A stretch of 35,989 nt of DNA from Methylococcales bacterium (GCA_018671575.1 JABHHM010000281.1:1-35989), one strand, 5' to 3'; numbered from the stretch's first letter, positions 21,653 to 30,968 are shown. A program made the numbers and translations. Notes: a model not told the origin generated them from the letters alone.

Positions 21653-24600
21653 TTACAACTTTAGCAATGCCTCTAATTTTTCAAGATCAATTGGCTTTTT
21701 CAAAATCTCTTTAATTCCTGCTTGAAGATATTTTTCGTTATTACTTGATGAGTTATCGTCGTCCATCATAATGATTTTTAATGCTGGATTGATTGATTGA
21801 ATATCGTTGATGAGTTGATCAAAGCCAAACTGTTCGGCAGTGGATGTGTCTAACAATATCTGGGATATTTGATGCTTTTCCGACAGTGTTGTTTTCATTT
21901 TGTCGATATCGGCAATAATAGAAATAGTTGCGCCTGCATTTCTTAATGTTTTGGAAAAAGAAAAAGCAAAGCGCATATTTTTGTCAACCAACATAAGATG
22001 AATGTCGGTTAAGTCAATACTGATATCTGGCTGAGTTGGTTGATTTGTTTTCGGTGTTTTGACGGGAGGGGGGCTGGCTGGTTTATCGATTTGCTCTATT
22101 TCAATATGTTTTGGAGTGATCTCTTCTTGAATATGTTCAATGGGTGCGTCAGCTTGTTTCAGCGGTAAAAACAGTGTGAAAGTAGTGCCTTGCTGTAATT
22201 CACTGGCTACTTTAATTTCTCCACCCATTAAACGGGCAAAATTCATTGCAATTGAAAGCCCTAAACCTGTTCCGCCATAAGTTCGTGCAATTGAAGCGTC
22301 TACCTGTTTAAAGGCATCAAAAATTTTGGATAAATGATCGGCTTTAATACCAATTCCCGTGTCTTTCACCGCAAAAAATAATTGTTTATTGTCAATGCAA
22401 CCAACTGTCAGGGTCACTGCCCCCCGGCTGGTAAATTTAATGGCATTACCAATTAAATTGGTCAAAATTTGGTTGAGTTTTGTGTCATCACATTCAAATG
22501 ATATTGGTAAAGATGATTCTTCGGTGACTTTAAATTCAATGTTTTTATCCTCTGCCATGTGATGAAAGCGAGATGAAATCATCTCTAATACATCTTTAAG
22601 TTGTACTATTTTATTATCAAGCTGTATTTCATTGGCTTCAGATTTTGCCAGATCAAGAATTTGGTTGATTAATTCTAATAAATGTTGACCGCTGTCATAA
22701 ATGACTTTGGCTGATTTCGCTTCATCTGCTGACAAATTACCTTGTTTATTTTTTTGTAACAAATTGGCCAGTATTAATAAACTATTTAATGGTGTTCTTA
22801 ACTCATGTGACATATTTGCCATGAATTCAGACTTAAATTGTCCAGTTTTTTCAAGTTGTAAGGCTTTTTCTTCCGTTGCTTTTTGAGCCAGTTGTAATTC
22901 TTTGGTTTGTAGTTTCAGTAAACTAGACTGTTGTTCTGCTTGTTTAAATAATTGGTTAATTCTTTGACGGGATAACGTGGTATTCATCGAAATGGCAATG
23001 GGAGACATACTGGCATTGATAAAATCCAGAATATTTTTTGAAAAAACATGAATGGTGGCTAACTCAATGACTCCAATGACCTTGTTCTCAAAAATAATGG
23101 GAATAATCAACAGTGAAATTTGTCGGCTTTCAAATAGTCCTGTTGACATTGATAACCCATCAATTGAAATGTTTTCTAATTGTAAGGCTTGTTTTGACTT
23201 GATGGTTTCCTCTAATAGACCTGTCAGATGTCTTTTACTGGATTGATACTGACGAGAAGACCAGCCGTTAGAGGCAATTAAATGTAACGATTGGTTTTCC
23301 TTGAGATGAAATACAATACCAATTTGAGACTGACTATAATCTGTGAGGCATCGAATAAAATGGTCGCCCCATATCTCAAGCGTATGTTCTCCTGACATGG
23401 CTTTTGCTAATAAATTTTGCCCTGCACGAAACCAGCTTTCATGATCTGTTTTATTGGATAATGACAATAAGTTTGATGACATTTTATTCATTGCAAACGA
23501 CAATTGGTCTGCCTCACTTCTGGGCGTGAGCTGGATATTATAGTTACCTTCCCCTATTGCCAGCGCTGTTTTGGTGAGCTGTTGTAACGAGACGGCAATT
23601 TTACTGAAACTATTCAGTAATATGTCTGCTTCAGTAGAATTTTTGAAAGAAGGCAATGTAATATTGAGTTTGCCTGATGCCAAATCACTGGCAAGTGAGC
23701 TGGCATGTGTCATTAAACGGGTAATGTTGTTACCCATTAGGTAAGCGAGTATCAATGACAATAAAATGGCAATACTCAATGCCAGCCATTGTATCAGTAC
23801 AATGGCATTAATGTTGTTTTGTTGAGTCAAATTATTTTGCTCAATACTGAGACGGTACTGATGTAAAATTTTGTCAATCAGCTGATCGATTTTGTTGAGA
23901 GCGGGTGTCATTTTATATTGCAGTAAATAAACGGCTTGATTCCAGTCTTTATCAATTCTAAGTTTTAGCAGGTGTCGACTGGATTTTTCATAGCGTTGAT
24001 TCATCTTTATAATATTTTTGAATTCTTTTTGTTGAACTAACGTCATTATTGAATGTTTGGTCAGTAATGAGTCGATTGTTCGTTGTAATTTGGCTTGATA
24101 GGCAATAAATTTTGCTGGAAAAGCAGGGTCGCCAGATTCTAAAAATCGACTTAATGCATTATTTTTCACAATCCATTGATGTTGTAATTGATTAATTTCA
24201 ATCAAAAGTTGACGTCTAATATAGAATGTTGGTTGTTTTTCTTCCTGACGTACCAATTTGTAAAAAGAGATCATTGCACTGTTAAAATAACTTGATATTT
24301 TGGTTTTAAATAATTTTTTAGATTTTAGGTTATTATCAGTATGGGCAATTTGTTGGATACGAAGCTGTAATTTTTCAATTGAATTCAATTGTTTTGTCAG
24401 GCTGACAAGATGACTGTTATTTTGGTTTTTTTTAAAGGATAGCTGTAGTGAAATATTTTTAATACTAGACAATGCTGGCTTAATTAATTCTAACCAGGTT
24501 TGTTTGCGTTTCGCTTGATAGGATGAATCGGTAGAATTAACCCATTGATTGAGTGCCAATGTGGATTGTGCTAATCCTATTTGAATTTTTAGCACATCTT

Positions 24601-24751
24601 CCAATGCAGGAAATTGCTGTGTCGTCAGTGTATCTGCAGTGCTTGATAAGCGATTCAAATTGATTAGTGTGATAGTGGCCATCAGCAAGAAAATGCCGCC
24701 TATCATAAAATATCCAGCCCCTATTTTTTGACCAAAAGTATTCAGAATCAT
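21653..24751 (-). CDS. Membrane hybrid sensor histidine kinase (HAMP-GAF-HK-REC)
   Basis: This is a 1032-residue inner-membrane kinase. Seen in order: a first membrane helix (about 13-33, YFMIGGIFLLMATITLI); a long mostly helical periplasmic region (to about 315); a second membrane helix (about 320-340); HAMP and a second HAMP-like segment (EGNYNIQLTPRSEADQL); a GAF domain (about 440-595); a coiled coil; a HisKA domain with phospho-acceptor His649 in MSHELRTP; and a HATPase domain (NLIGNAIKFT, DTGIGI, GGTGLGLS). After a Pro/Thr-rich linker comes a receiver-like domain (about 910-1030) with LLDTST and LKKPI. Its acidic pocket is reduced (VDKN in place of the usual Asp pair), so phosphorylation may be weak. 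It is the last of three overlapping genes: its ATG overlaps the stop of the upstream secreted-protein gene by four bases. The stimulus is unknown. Confidence 0.9.
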   Translation of the reverse strand: MILNTFGQKIGAGYFMIGGIFLLMATITLINLNRLSSTADTLTTQQFPALEDVLKIQIGLAQSTLALNQWVNSTDSSYQAKRKQTWLELIKPALSSIKNISLQLSFKKNQNNSHLVSLTKQLNSIEKLQLRIQQIAHTDNNLKSKKLFKTKISSYFNSAMISFYKLVRQEEKQPTFYIRRQLLIEINQLQHQWIVKNNALSRFLESGDPAFPAKFIAYQAKLQRTIDSLLTKHSIMTLVQQKEFKNIIKMNQRYEKSSRHLLKLRIDKDWNQAVYLLQYKMTPALNKIDQLIDKILHQYRLSIEQNNLTQQNNINAIVLIQWLALSIAILLSLILAYLMGNNITRLMTHASSLASDLASGKLNITLPSFKNSTEADILLNSFSKIAVSLQQLTKTALAIGEGNYNIQLTPRSEADQLSFAMNKMSSNLLSLSNKTDHESWFRAGQNLLAKAMSGEHTLEIWGDHFIRCLTDYSQSQIGIVFHLKENQSLHLIASNGWSSRQYQSSKRHLTGLLEETIKSKQALQLENISIDGLSMSTGLFESRQISLLIIPIIFENKVIGVIELATIHVFSKNILDFINASMSPIAISMNTTLSRQRINQLFKQAEQQSSLLKLQTKELQLAQKATEEKALQLEKTGQFKSEFMANMSHELRTPLNSLLILANLLQKNKQGNLSADEAKSAKVIYDSGQHLLELINQILDLAKSEANEIQLDNKIVQLKDVLEMISSRFHHMAEDKNIEFKVTEESSLPISFECDDTKLNQILTNLIGNAIKFTSRGAVTLTVGCIDNKQLFFAVKDTGIGIKADHLSKIFDAFKQVDASIARTYGGTGLGLSIAMNFARLMGGEIKVASELQQGTTFTLFLPLKQADAPIEHIQEEITPKHIEIEQIDKPASPPPVKTPKTNQPTQPDISIDLTDIHLMLVDKNMRFAFSFSKTLRNAGATISIIADIDKMKTTLSEKHQISQILLDTSTAEQFGFDQLINDIQSINPALKIIMMDDDNSSSNNEKYLQAGIKEILKKPIDLEKLEALLKL

Positions 24752-25677
24752 TGTTTTATGTCTCGTATTGCTTGATTCAATAAAAGGTGTAACCAGTTGA
24801 CTTGTTGATAAACATCAGAAGGAAATTTCCTTCCTGGGTAATAGCCTTGATATTTTGTCTGTAGTCCAAAATGGTCATATAAGAATTTGATTTCAGATAG
24901 TACGACTTTGGCTAAATCATTAACGTCACCTGGTTTTTGTTGTTGCAATACCTGTGAAGCCAATTGAACATTGATTCCATTGAGTTTGTTGCTAGAAAAC
25001 AGGATGTTGATTTGTTTTAATGATTCAAATAATAGAAAAAATACATCTCTGGGTGTTTTATTTCTAATATAAACGGGTTTGTCAGCCAACTGAGTGTTGG
25101 ATAATTTTATTTCAATGATTGCTCGCAGATAAAATAAAGCTTCTTCCATTGTTTGAAATACTTCACTGGATGAAACGGGGTGGTCTAATAAATAGTTGAT
25201 TTGTTGATTGGCAGAGACTAATGCCGTGTAAACTTGATTGGATGAAGTGCTTTCTGCTTGTGGTTGTACGGTTGATCGGGTGGGTATTTTATATTTATAT
25301 TTGACATTGTTGGCTAACCCCATGGCAAGATTTACGGTTTCAAACACATCTTTAGATCTGATGTTTAAGGTTTTTTTAATGGCTGGAATTTTGATGTGAA
25401 TGCCTGTTTGTTCCAGTGATAACTGGTTGGCTTTTACCAACAAACTTTGTGCCTGAAAATAAACGGAGCGGGGTTGTACTTTAATGGTGACAATCCAGGG
25501 TTTAGATGTTTTTGGTTTGCCCATAAATAACCGTAAATTATCCATGTTTTGCTGTAAGTAAATAATTCTAGTTAATACATCCGCAGGGATAATATTGGTG
25601 TCTTTTGCCAAACCATAAGAGCAATAAACAGACAACAATAAAATACTGCAAAAAAGCTTAGATAAATAGCTATTCAT
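24748..25677 (-). CDS. Secreted/periplasmic repeat protein of a sensor operon
   Basis: This 309-residue protein has a signal peptide (MNSYLSKLFCSILLLSVYCS, likely cut after the GLA segment), so it should be periplasmic. I do not recognise a named family. Internal similarity is visible: short helical blocks starting with a DV motif recur (PADVLTRIIYLQ, SKDVFETVNLA, SSEVFQTMEEA, PRDVFFLLFES, PGDVNDLAKVV, PSDVYQQVNWL). This suggests a solenoid or helical bundle built of repeated units of about 50 residues. It overlaps the gene before it by eight bases and the kinase gene after it by four, so all three proteins are probably made together. The most economical role is a periplasmic ligand-binding or scaffold partner of the two flanking membrane sensors. 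That role is inference only. Confidence 0.7.
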   Translation of the reverse strand: MNSYLSKLFCSILLLSVYCSYGLAKDTNIIPADVLTRIIYLQQNMDNLRLFMGKPKTSKPWIVTIKVQPRSVYFQAQSLLVKANQLSLEQTGIHIKIPAIKKTLNIRSKDVFETVNLAMGLANNVKYKYKIPTRSTVQPQAESTSSNQVYTALVSANQQINYLLDHPVSSSEVFQTMEEALFYLRAIIEIKLSNTQLADKPVYIRNKTPRDVFFLLFESLKQINILFSSNKLNGINVQLASQVLQQQKPGDVNDLAKVVLSEIKFLYDHFGLQTKYQGYYPGRKFPSDVYQQVNWLHLLLNQAIRDIKQ

Positions 25678-27667
25678 CTGTCTTTCCTAATGCCATAGCA
25701 ATGGCTTCGCCCGTAGTTTCAATTAGTTTTTCAATGTCATGATCAATTGGGTTTAACGATGCAATTTCCAGTACAGAATGCACCTGTCCATTTAAAATAA
25801 TGGGAATGATGGAGATGAATTTTGCAGTGGCTTTGATTAATCCAGTACGGATGATGAGGCTATCATCTGGAATGTTTTCTATGCGTTTGACCTCACCGTC
25901 TTTGGCAACTTGTATCACCAAGCCTTGGCCTTCAATTTGTTCGTCATTACTCGACCCATAGCTGGCAATAGACAGTGGAATATTTTCTGAATGTATCTTA
26001 TAGAGAATCAATGATTGTGCTTGAAAAATATCTGCAAGGTAAGTCAATAATTGTTTGGCCAAATCATCTGTATGGCGGTGAGTTAACTGAAATATTTTTA
26101 TGGTATGTAAGCAGTGACTATTTTTTTTGAGTAAATTTTGAGTTTCTTCATCACGGGCTTGTTGTTGTTGAATAATATGAGACTGTCTGGCTAAAATACT
26201 TTTTCCCAGAGTTGAAAACTCATCATTTTGATTGATTGAAGGTGTTTTTGAATGGTCTGCCATCACTTGTTGCCAAAGTAAAACTTGATTAATGACATAG
26301 TTTATTAATTGATGATTCATCATCAATAAAATGATGCCGAATAACAAAATAAAAATAATAATAATAAAAGATGTATTCGATAAATGTTTTAATATTCGTT
26401 GTTGTGATAATTCATTTTCTTTGTTGATTTGTTCTTGTAAAAGATTAAGTTGGAAAAAATAAGTTTGGTCATCCACTTGAATTTGTTCATCAATGGTTTT
26501 CCTTGCTTTGGTGGCCTGCTCAGAAATTGAACCAAGGTTTTTTAATGCCAGTAAGTAAGGCTTGTCGTTTATTTTTATGCGTGTATCAATGTCATTTCTA
26601 GCTTGCGTTGCTTGTCGGAAAACTCGTCGCAGTGTGATAAAAGCAGTTAAATAGGCTGTGTCATCAATTTTTATTTGTGCTTCATTGATGGGTTTGTTTG
26701 ATTGCCATAGTCCTTTTGTAACAAAAATGGTATTGGAATAGCGTTCTATCATTTCATTGATCTTGTTCAATGATTCACGTTCTTCGGCGCTTAAATTACC
26801 CAGTGATCGGTAATAATTTAATGCTTTTAAAATGCGTTTTCGATGTTGTTGAAACTGGGATAAATATTTTTTATCTCCTCGTAAAACATAATTCTTAAAG
26901 GCATGAATCGCACCGCCATAACCCATTTGAGAATTGATTTCTTCCACTAATTCTAATTTGCTGATGACTTCTTGCGCAGATTTTCCTTGCGTCCATAAGC
27001 CTTTGGCTGTTTCCATGGCATTCGAGTAAGCGGTTAGCATTTCACTTAGCTTTTCCAGTGATTGAGTTTCTTTTACACTCATTTCACCCGAAGAGCGGTA
27101 GTCTTGTAATGAACTATTGACCAATTTAATCTGTTGAGTAAATGCAGTGGCATATTTATCATGACCGCGTAAAACATAGTTTTTAAATTGGTGAATCATA
27201 CCGCCATAACCCAAAGAAGTACGTATTGATTCAACGCTTTGTAATTTGACCAGCACCTCATTGGAGGTTTTTCCTTTTTGCCATAGTTTTAAGGTTGATG
27301 CCACTGCTTGAGTATAATCATCAGTCATGAGTTGTATTGACGTTAAGGCAGATAGTTCAGTTCGGTTTAAAGAGTGTGCACGAAATTTGCTGAGGGTATT
27401 GTTAATTTCTTCAACCACTTCATTGAACTGATTATAATATTGCAATTCTCCTCGTAATACATAGTTCTTGAAAAAATGGATCATGCCTCCATAACCCAGT
27501 TGAGAGTGCAACGAAGACAATAATCTGTTTTTTTGTAGGGTCTGTTGTTGATAGGTGTTTATCTGTGTTTGTAATTGATTTGAGCGATTCATTGAGAGAA
27601 ATATAATAAAAAGCATGAAACCAGTGATGGCGGATAAATTAATCCATTTTTTTGTTTGAAGAGTCAT
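25670..27667 (-). CDS. Membrane sensor with three YGG-IH-FKNYVLRG repeats and GAF
   Basis: This gene encodes 665 residues from the ATG at 27667; a TTG nine codons earlier is also possible. There is one membrane helix near the N-terminus, then a long periplasmic part with three repeats of about 95 residues. Each begins GYGGxIHxFKNYVLRG and ends around LWxxGKxxxEVxxKLxxVExI. Two shorter repeats of about 32 residues follow (YLxAxxxLxxxxxQATxARxxID). A second membrane helix (TSFIIIIFILLFGIILLMM), a short HAMP-like/coiled segment and a C-terminal GAF domain complete it (about 515-660; ILYKIHSENIPL, VHSVLEIASL). No kinase, cyclase, methyl-accepting or DNA-binding domain is present, so it must pass its signal to a partner, most simply the hybrid kinase encoded two genes downstream. 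I recall the GYGG-IH-FKNYVLRG motif from single copies in bacterial sensor proteins; three in tandem is unusual. Confidence 0.75.
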   Translation of the reverse strand: MTLQTKKWINLSAITGFMLFIIFLSMNRSNQLQTQINTYQQQTLQKNRLLSSLHSQLGYGGMIHFFKNYVLRGELQYYNQFNEVVEEINNTLSKFRAHSLNRTELSALTSIQLMTDDYTQAVASTLKLWQKGKTSNEVLVKLQSVESIRTSLGYGGMIHQFKNYVLRGHDKYATAFTQQIKLVNSSLQDYRSSGEMSVKETQSLEKLSEMLTAYSNAMETAKGLWTQGKSAQEVISKLELVEEINSQMGYGGAIHAFKNYVLRGDKKYLSQFQQHRKRILKALNYYRSLGNLSAEERESLNKINEMIERYSNTIFVTKGLWQSNKPINEAQIKIDDTAYLTAFITLRRVFRQATQARNDIDTRIKINDKPYLLALKNLGSISEQATKARKTIDEQIQVDDQTYFFQLNLLQEQINKENELSQQRILKHLSNTSFIIIIFILLFGIILLMMNHQLINYVINQVLLWQQVMADHSKTPSINQNDEFSTLGKSILARQSHIIQQQQARDEETQNLLKKNSHCLHTIKIFQLTHRHTDDLAKQLLTYLADIFQAQSLILYKIHSENIPLSIASYGSSNDEQIEGQGLVIQVAKDGEVKRIENIPDDSLIIRTGLIKATAKFISIIPIILNGQVHSVLEIASLNPIDHDIEKLIETTGEAIAMALGKTDE
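26640..27500 (-). repeat. Three tandem ~285-base coding repeats (YGG/FKNYVLRG units)
   Basis: Three in-frame repeats with a spacing of 285 and 288 bases (motif positions near 27491, 27206 and 26918) encode the periplasmic units described in the sensor gene. The protein motif is almost invariant, while the DNA differs at many silent sites (compare the codons for Tyr-Gly-Gly and Lys-Asn-Tyr-Val-Leu-Arg). The duplication is therefore old and the motif is under selection. Confidence 0.85.
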
Positions 27668-27797
27668 AAATTTTATTTTCCAAGCAGTCAATTGAGACTA
27701 TTATTATCATAAATTATTACCATAAATGTTTAGATAAATCAGCATGGTTAGATTAAAATAAAGTATAGTCTCGTAATAATCAAAAAGGATGGTTTTT

Positions 27798-29333
27798 GTG
27801 TCAAAAATTCTGGTGGTTGATGATGTTTCCGCTAATTTAGTAGCGATGGAATCTTTATTGGGTGAATTAGGTGTTGAGGTCATTTGTGCCTCATCTGGAA
27901 ATGAGGCTTTGGAGTATACATTATCCCATGACTTTGCGCTCATTTTACTGGATGTTCAAATGCCAGTGATGGATGGCTATGAAGTGGCTGAATTATTGGC
28001 TAGTGATGATGCAACCAGGCAAATTCCCATTATATTTGTTTCCGCTATTTATAATGATGAAATACATCGTTTAAAGGGATACAGTGCGGGCGCAATTGAC
28101 TATATTACTAAGCCTGTTAATGACACTATTTTATTGTCTAAAGTGCATATATTTTTAGAATTATGGCAAAATAAGCAAGATTTAATTCGGGCAAATCAAA
28201 AAGCAGAAAAGGCCAATCAGGCAAAAAGTGACTTTCTTGCCAACATGAGTCATGAAATTCGTACACCAATGAATGGTGTGATTGGTATGACTAATTTGTT
28301 GTTAGAAACAGAGTTGACCCAGCAACAAAACTCCCAAGCACTCAATATTAAACGTAGTGCAGAGTCATTGTTAGTGATTATTAATGATATTTTGGATTTC
28401 TCCAAGATGGAAGCGGGTCAAATGGAGATCGAACATATCGATTTTGATCTCAGTGCATTGATATCTGATATTTTAATTTGTATGGAACTGCGTGCAGCTG
28501 AAAAAAGTTTATTGCTTGTTAAACCTGAGCCACTAAAACACCATTGGTATTGTGCTGATCCTGGCAGAATACGTCAAATTATGATTAATTTATTAAATAA
28601 TGCGATCAAATTTACCCAACAAGGCAATGTGGAATTAAAAATAGAAATATTGCCCGTTCAAGATGATCAATACGAATTGTTTTGCCAAGTTTCTGATTCT
28701 GGAATTGGTTTGACCGAAAAGCAAATGGCAAACCTCTTTAAACGATTTGCTCAGGCAGATGCTTCGACGACTCGTCAGTTTGGTGGGACGGGTTTAGGGT
28801 TGGCTATTTGTCGGCAACTGGTTGAATTAATGAAAGGTGATATTGGTGTTCACAGTAACCCAACGAAAGGTGTTACTTTTTGGTTTAGATTACCGATTCA
28901 ACAAATTGATGAAGTCGAAAAAAGTAGCGCTATTGGTGATGAAAAAGTGTCTCGAGATATTCGTGGACATGTTTTAGTGGCAGAAGACAATAAAGTCAAC
29001 CAAATGGTCATGGAGGGTATTCTGAATAACATTGGGATGACTTGTGAAATAGCCAATAATGGCGAAGAAGCCATTGAGTTGTTAACCGAAAAAGATTTTG
29101 CTTTGGTTTTTATGGATTGTCAGATGCCTGTGATGGACGGGTATCTAGCTACCCAAAAAATTCGCAACATAACTTCTGCGGTTAAAAATCATAAAATTCC
29201 TGTGATCGCACTGACGGCAACAGTTATGTCTGAAGAACGCGATAAGTGTTATAACGCAGGAATGGATGATTTCATGAGCAAGCCAATTGATGTGGAGCAA
29301 TTAATCGAAAAATTACAGCAATGGTTACCTTAA
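27798..29333 (+). CDS. Soluble hybrid histidine kinase, REC-HK-REC
   Basis: This cytoplasmic kinase has 511 residues, with a receiver at each end. The N-terminal receiver has Asp8-Asp9, phosphoacceptor Asp52 in [13 protein letters not shown], and Lys in ITKPV. The HisKA domain has His152 in [11 protein letters not shown]. The HATPase domain has [16 protein letters not shown] and GGTGLGLAI. The C-terminal receiver has AEDNKVNQ, Asp440 in [11 protein letters not shown], and MSKPI. There are no membrane segments, so its input must arrive through the N-terminal receiver. I choose the GTG at 27798 rather than the ATG at 27789, because the AAAAAGGA ribosome site then sits about eight bases upstream and the receiver begins at its usual MSKILVVDD. 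It is divergent from the three-gene sensor operon across roughly 130 bases, which makes a functional link likely: that operon's kinase could phosphorylate this protein. Confidence 0.9.
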   Translation: MSKILVVDDVSANLVAMESLLGELGVEVICASSGNEALEYTLSHDFALILLDVQMPVMDGYEVAELLASDDATRQIPIIFVSAIYNDEIHRLKGYSAGAIDYITKPVNDTILLSKVHIFLELWQNKQDLIRANQKAEKANQAKSDFLANMSHEIRTPMNGVIGMTNLLLETELTQQQNSQALNIKRSAESLLVIINDILDFSKMEAGQMEIEHIDFDLSALISDILICMELRAAEKSLLLVKPEPLKHHWYCADPGRIRQIMINLLNNAIKFTQQGNVELKIEILPVQDDQYELFCQVSDSGIGLTEKQMANLFKRFAQADASTTRQFGGTGLGLAICRQLVELMKGDIGVHSNPTKGVTFWFRLPIQQIDEVEKSSAIGDEKVSRDIRGHVLVAEDNKVNQMVMEGILNNIGMTCEIANNGEEAIELLTEKDFALVFMDCQMPVMDGYLATQKIRNITSAVKNHKIPVIALTATVMSEERDKCYNAGMDDFMSKPIDVEQLIEKLQQWLP

Positions 29334-29507
29334 AATTTTAGGTTAGAGCCATTACTTTAATCTTTTTAGCGGATTTTGAGCCATGGTTCACACTCACTGA
29401 TTCATAATTGAGAATTGCTTCACATATTGTCCGCACTATTCCCCCTAGACTGTAGTTATCAGGTACAAAATATAAGACCTAAATTTGCAGCGATCCATTC
29501 CAGATCA

Positions 29508-29515
29508 GGAGGAAT
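29508..29515 (+). promoter_or_regulatory. Strong ribosome binding site of the PilZ-like gene
   Basis: AGGAGGAA just ahead of the ATG at 29519 is the strongest Shine-Dalgarno sequence in the window and fixes this start. It suggests high translation of the PilZ-like protein compared with its neighbours. The 185-base region 29334-29518 before the gene presumably holds its promoter; I see no clear terminator after the kinase gene. Confidence 0.6.
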
Positions 29516-29518
29516 ACC

Positions 29519-30106
29519 ATGTTATCAGCATTACAACAATCAGAAGAAAACCTGTGCTTACAAACCATTCAATTAAAACCTGTTCAAAAAAGACCAGAAC
29601 AAACATTAAAGTTTGTATCCAGTGTGATGGTTCATTTAGACAATGGGCGAGTGCTTAGAGGTAAAACTTTAGACATGAGTTATCAAGGTGCTGTCTTTAA
29701 AGTAGATCAATCCATTGAACAGGTTAAAGAAGGTGATCGTGGTGTATTTGAGTTAACGGTTTCAATTGTTAATGGCGATAGAGATACTACCCAGTATCAA
29801 TGTGTTGTTAAAGCAATCATCAATAATAATATCTGTCTTGAATTTAATCAAAATGGTTTTATTCCGCATTCTCCAGTGACTGTTAGACGAAGCAATGGTG
29901 AGTTTGAAGACGGTTGGGAAATATATGACGAGCGTGATGTATTGCCAGAGTCAGTAAAAAGGTTGTATCAACTTCGAAAAATGAAAGAGCAAATGGCTGT
30001 TTGTGTGAAGCATGATCATCATTTAAATACTGTTTCATATAAAGTATTTTCTGTTGAGGATTTAAAAACTATACAAGAAACAGTGAAAAAATTTAATCAA
30101 GGATAA
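29519..30106 (+). CDS. PilZ-like domain protein
   Basis: This 195-residue soluble protein has a beta-rich N-terminal half that fits a PilZ domain, the common c-di-GMP receptor fold. The LDMSYQGAVFKV segment (about residues 56-67) carries the DxSxxG motif at the expected place, followed by strands GVFELTVSI, CVVKAII and ICLEF. The upstream RxxxR arginine motif is not clear: KKRPEQTLKF has only one arginine in position. Binding of c-di-GMP is therefore uncertain, and it may be a degenerate receptor. The C-terminal 80 residues (EIYDERDVLPESVKRLYQLR and onward) look helical and are not recognised. It lies downstream of the REC-HK-REC kinase on the same strand and may be an effector in the same signalling block. 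Confidence 0.65.
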   Translation: MLSALQQSEENLCLQTIQLKPVQKRPEQTLKFVSSVMVHLDNGRVLRGKTLDMSYQGAVFKVDQSIEQVKEGDRGVFELTVSIVNGDRDTTQYQCVVKAIINNNICLEFNQNGFIPHSPVTVRRSNGEFEDGWEIYDERDVLPESVKRLYQLRKMKEQMAVCVKHDHHLNTVSYKVFSVEDLKTIQETVKKFNQG

Positions 30107-30137
30107 TTTTTTACTCTATCATTCAGTGATCATAATT

Positions 30138-30175
30138 AGGGGAAGCGAAATAAATGTCCAAATTGCGCATTCCCT
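30138..30175. repeat. Imperfect palindromic element, likely shared terminator
   Basis: An imperfect inverted repeat AGGGGAAGCGAAAT ... AATTGCGCATTCCCT, with about 12 paired bases, one bulge and one mismatch, lies between the convergent PilZ-like and hypothetical genes. On the minus strand it contains AGGGAATGCGCAAT, which recurs with one mismatch at 35833-35846. Its TGTCCAAATTGCGCA part recurs, again with one mismatch, in inverted orientation at the very end of the window. It looks like a member of a dispersed repeat family. Confidence 0.55.
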
Positions 30176-30192
30176 TATGTGTTACCTACTTT

Positions 30193-30879
30193 TTATGTAT
30201 TGGCTATTTCATGGTTCTTCATAATAGCCAATGATTGCCAATATTTTGGGAATTTATTTTGCTCCGAGTCTATTTCAAGCAACCTTTGTTTTGATGAACT
30301 TAAAATTTCATCTTTTTTCTCAATCATTAAATTAATTGCAATTTTTAGTGATTCTTCATTTTCTTCGCACAATAAGGTCGCGATCAATTCATTTTCCAGA
30401 ACCAAACTGTCTGGACGTAGTAAATCTGCAATGAGCGGATTTTTTAAAAGATCAAAATGAGTTTGTCGGGCGATATTTTCTGTTTCCAGTTCTTCTTGAG
30501 CTGTCTTGTCACCTTCTGTTGAATGTGATTGGATATTTTTCATGATGACATCCACTAATTTATTAAGCCCTTCCTTTTCTTTCGTTAAATCACCTGCCAG
30601 TCCGCAAGCTCGTTCATATAATTTGTCTATTTTTTCTTTCATTTTAATGATTTGGTCACTGTCGACATTGGGCGGTAATTTGATGGCTTCATCAAATAAC
30701 TTCTGAAAGTCCTTATAAAAGTTATTCAATTCTTTTTCATCATTCTGGATAGCAATGTCAGCACTTTTTTGGGTTAAATGTAAGTTGAGAAAGGAAAATA
30801 ACTCTGGATTATTATATTTTCGTGATAAATGTCTCTGGTGCGCGCCATAGGGTTTTTTGAAATTTAATGAATGTTTCAT
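30193..30879 (-). CDS. Hypothetical helical protein
   Basis: This 228-residue protein has an ATG at 30879. I do not recognise a family. It begins MKHSLNFKKPYGAHQRHLSR and is then almost entirely charged and helix-favouring, with coiled-coil character in the middle (about residues 45-130: NDEKELNNFYKDFQKLFDEA, MKEKIDKLYERACGLAGDLT, KEKEGLNKLVDVIMKNI). There is no signal peptide, membrane segment or catalytic motif. It stands alone, converging on the PilZ-like gene and divergent from the MtnC-like gene. Length, start and codon use look like a genuine gene rather than a chance frame; the overlapping plus-strand frame is shorter and lacks a ribosome site. Confidence 0.6.
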   Translation of the reverse strand: MKHSLNFKKPYGAHQRHLSRKYNNPELFSFLNLHLTQKSADIAIQNDEKELNNFYKDFQKLFDEAIKLPPNVDSDQIIKMKEKIDKLYERACGLAGDLTKEKEGLNKLVDVIMKNIQSHSTEGDKTAQEELETENIARQTHFDLLKNPLIADLLRPDSLVLENELIATLLCEENEESLKIAINLMIEKKDEILSSSKQRLLEIDSEQNKFPKYWQSLAIMKNHEIANT

Positions 30880-30968
30880 TGTTGAGTGTGTTCCGTTGTT
30901 AGATTTTTTTTAGTTAATGAGCTAAAATCATGAAAGAGTAAAAAAATTATTTCTCTAAATTATTTATT

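Noticed and set aside
27789-27797. ATG start of the REC-HK-REC kinase at 27789
   Set aside because: The AAAAAGGA site abuts this ATG; the GTG at 27798 has proper spacing and starts the receiver at its usual position.
30179-30706. Plus-strand open frames over the hypothetical gene at 30193-30879
   Set aside because: They are shorter, lack ribosome sites, and are antisense to a longer frame with a better start and a protein-like composition.
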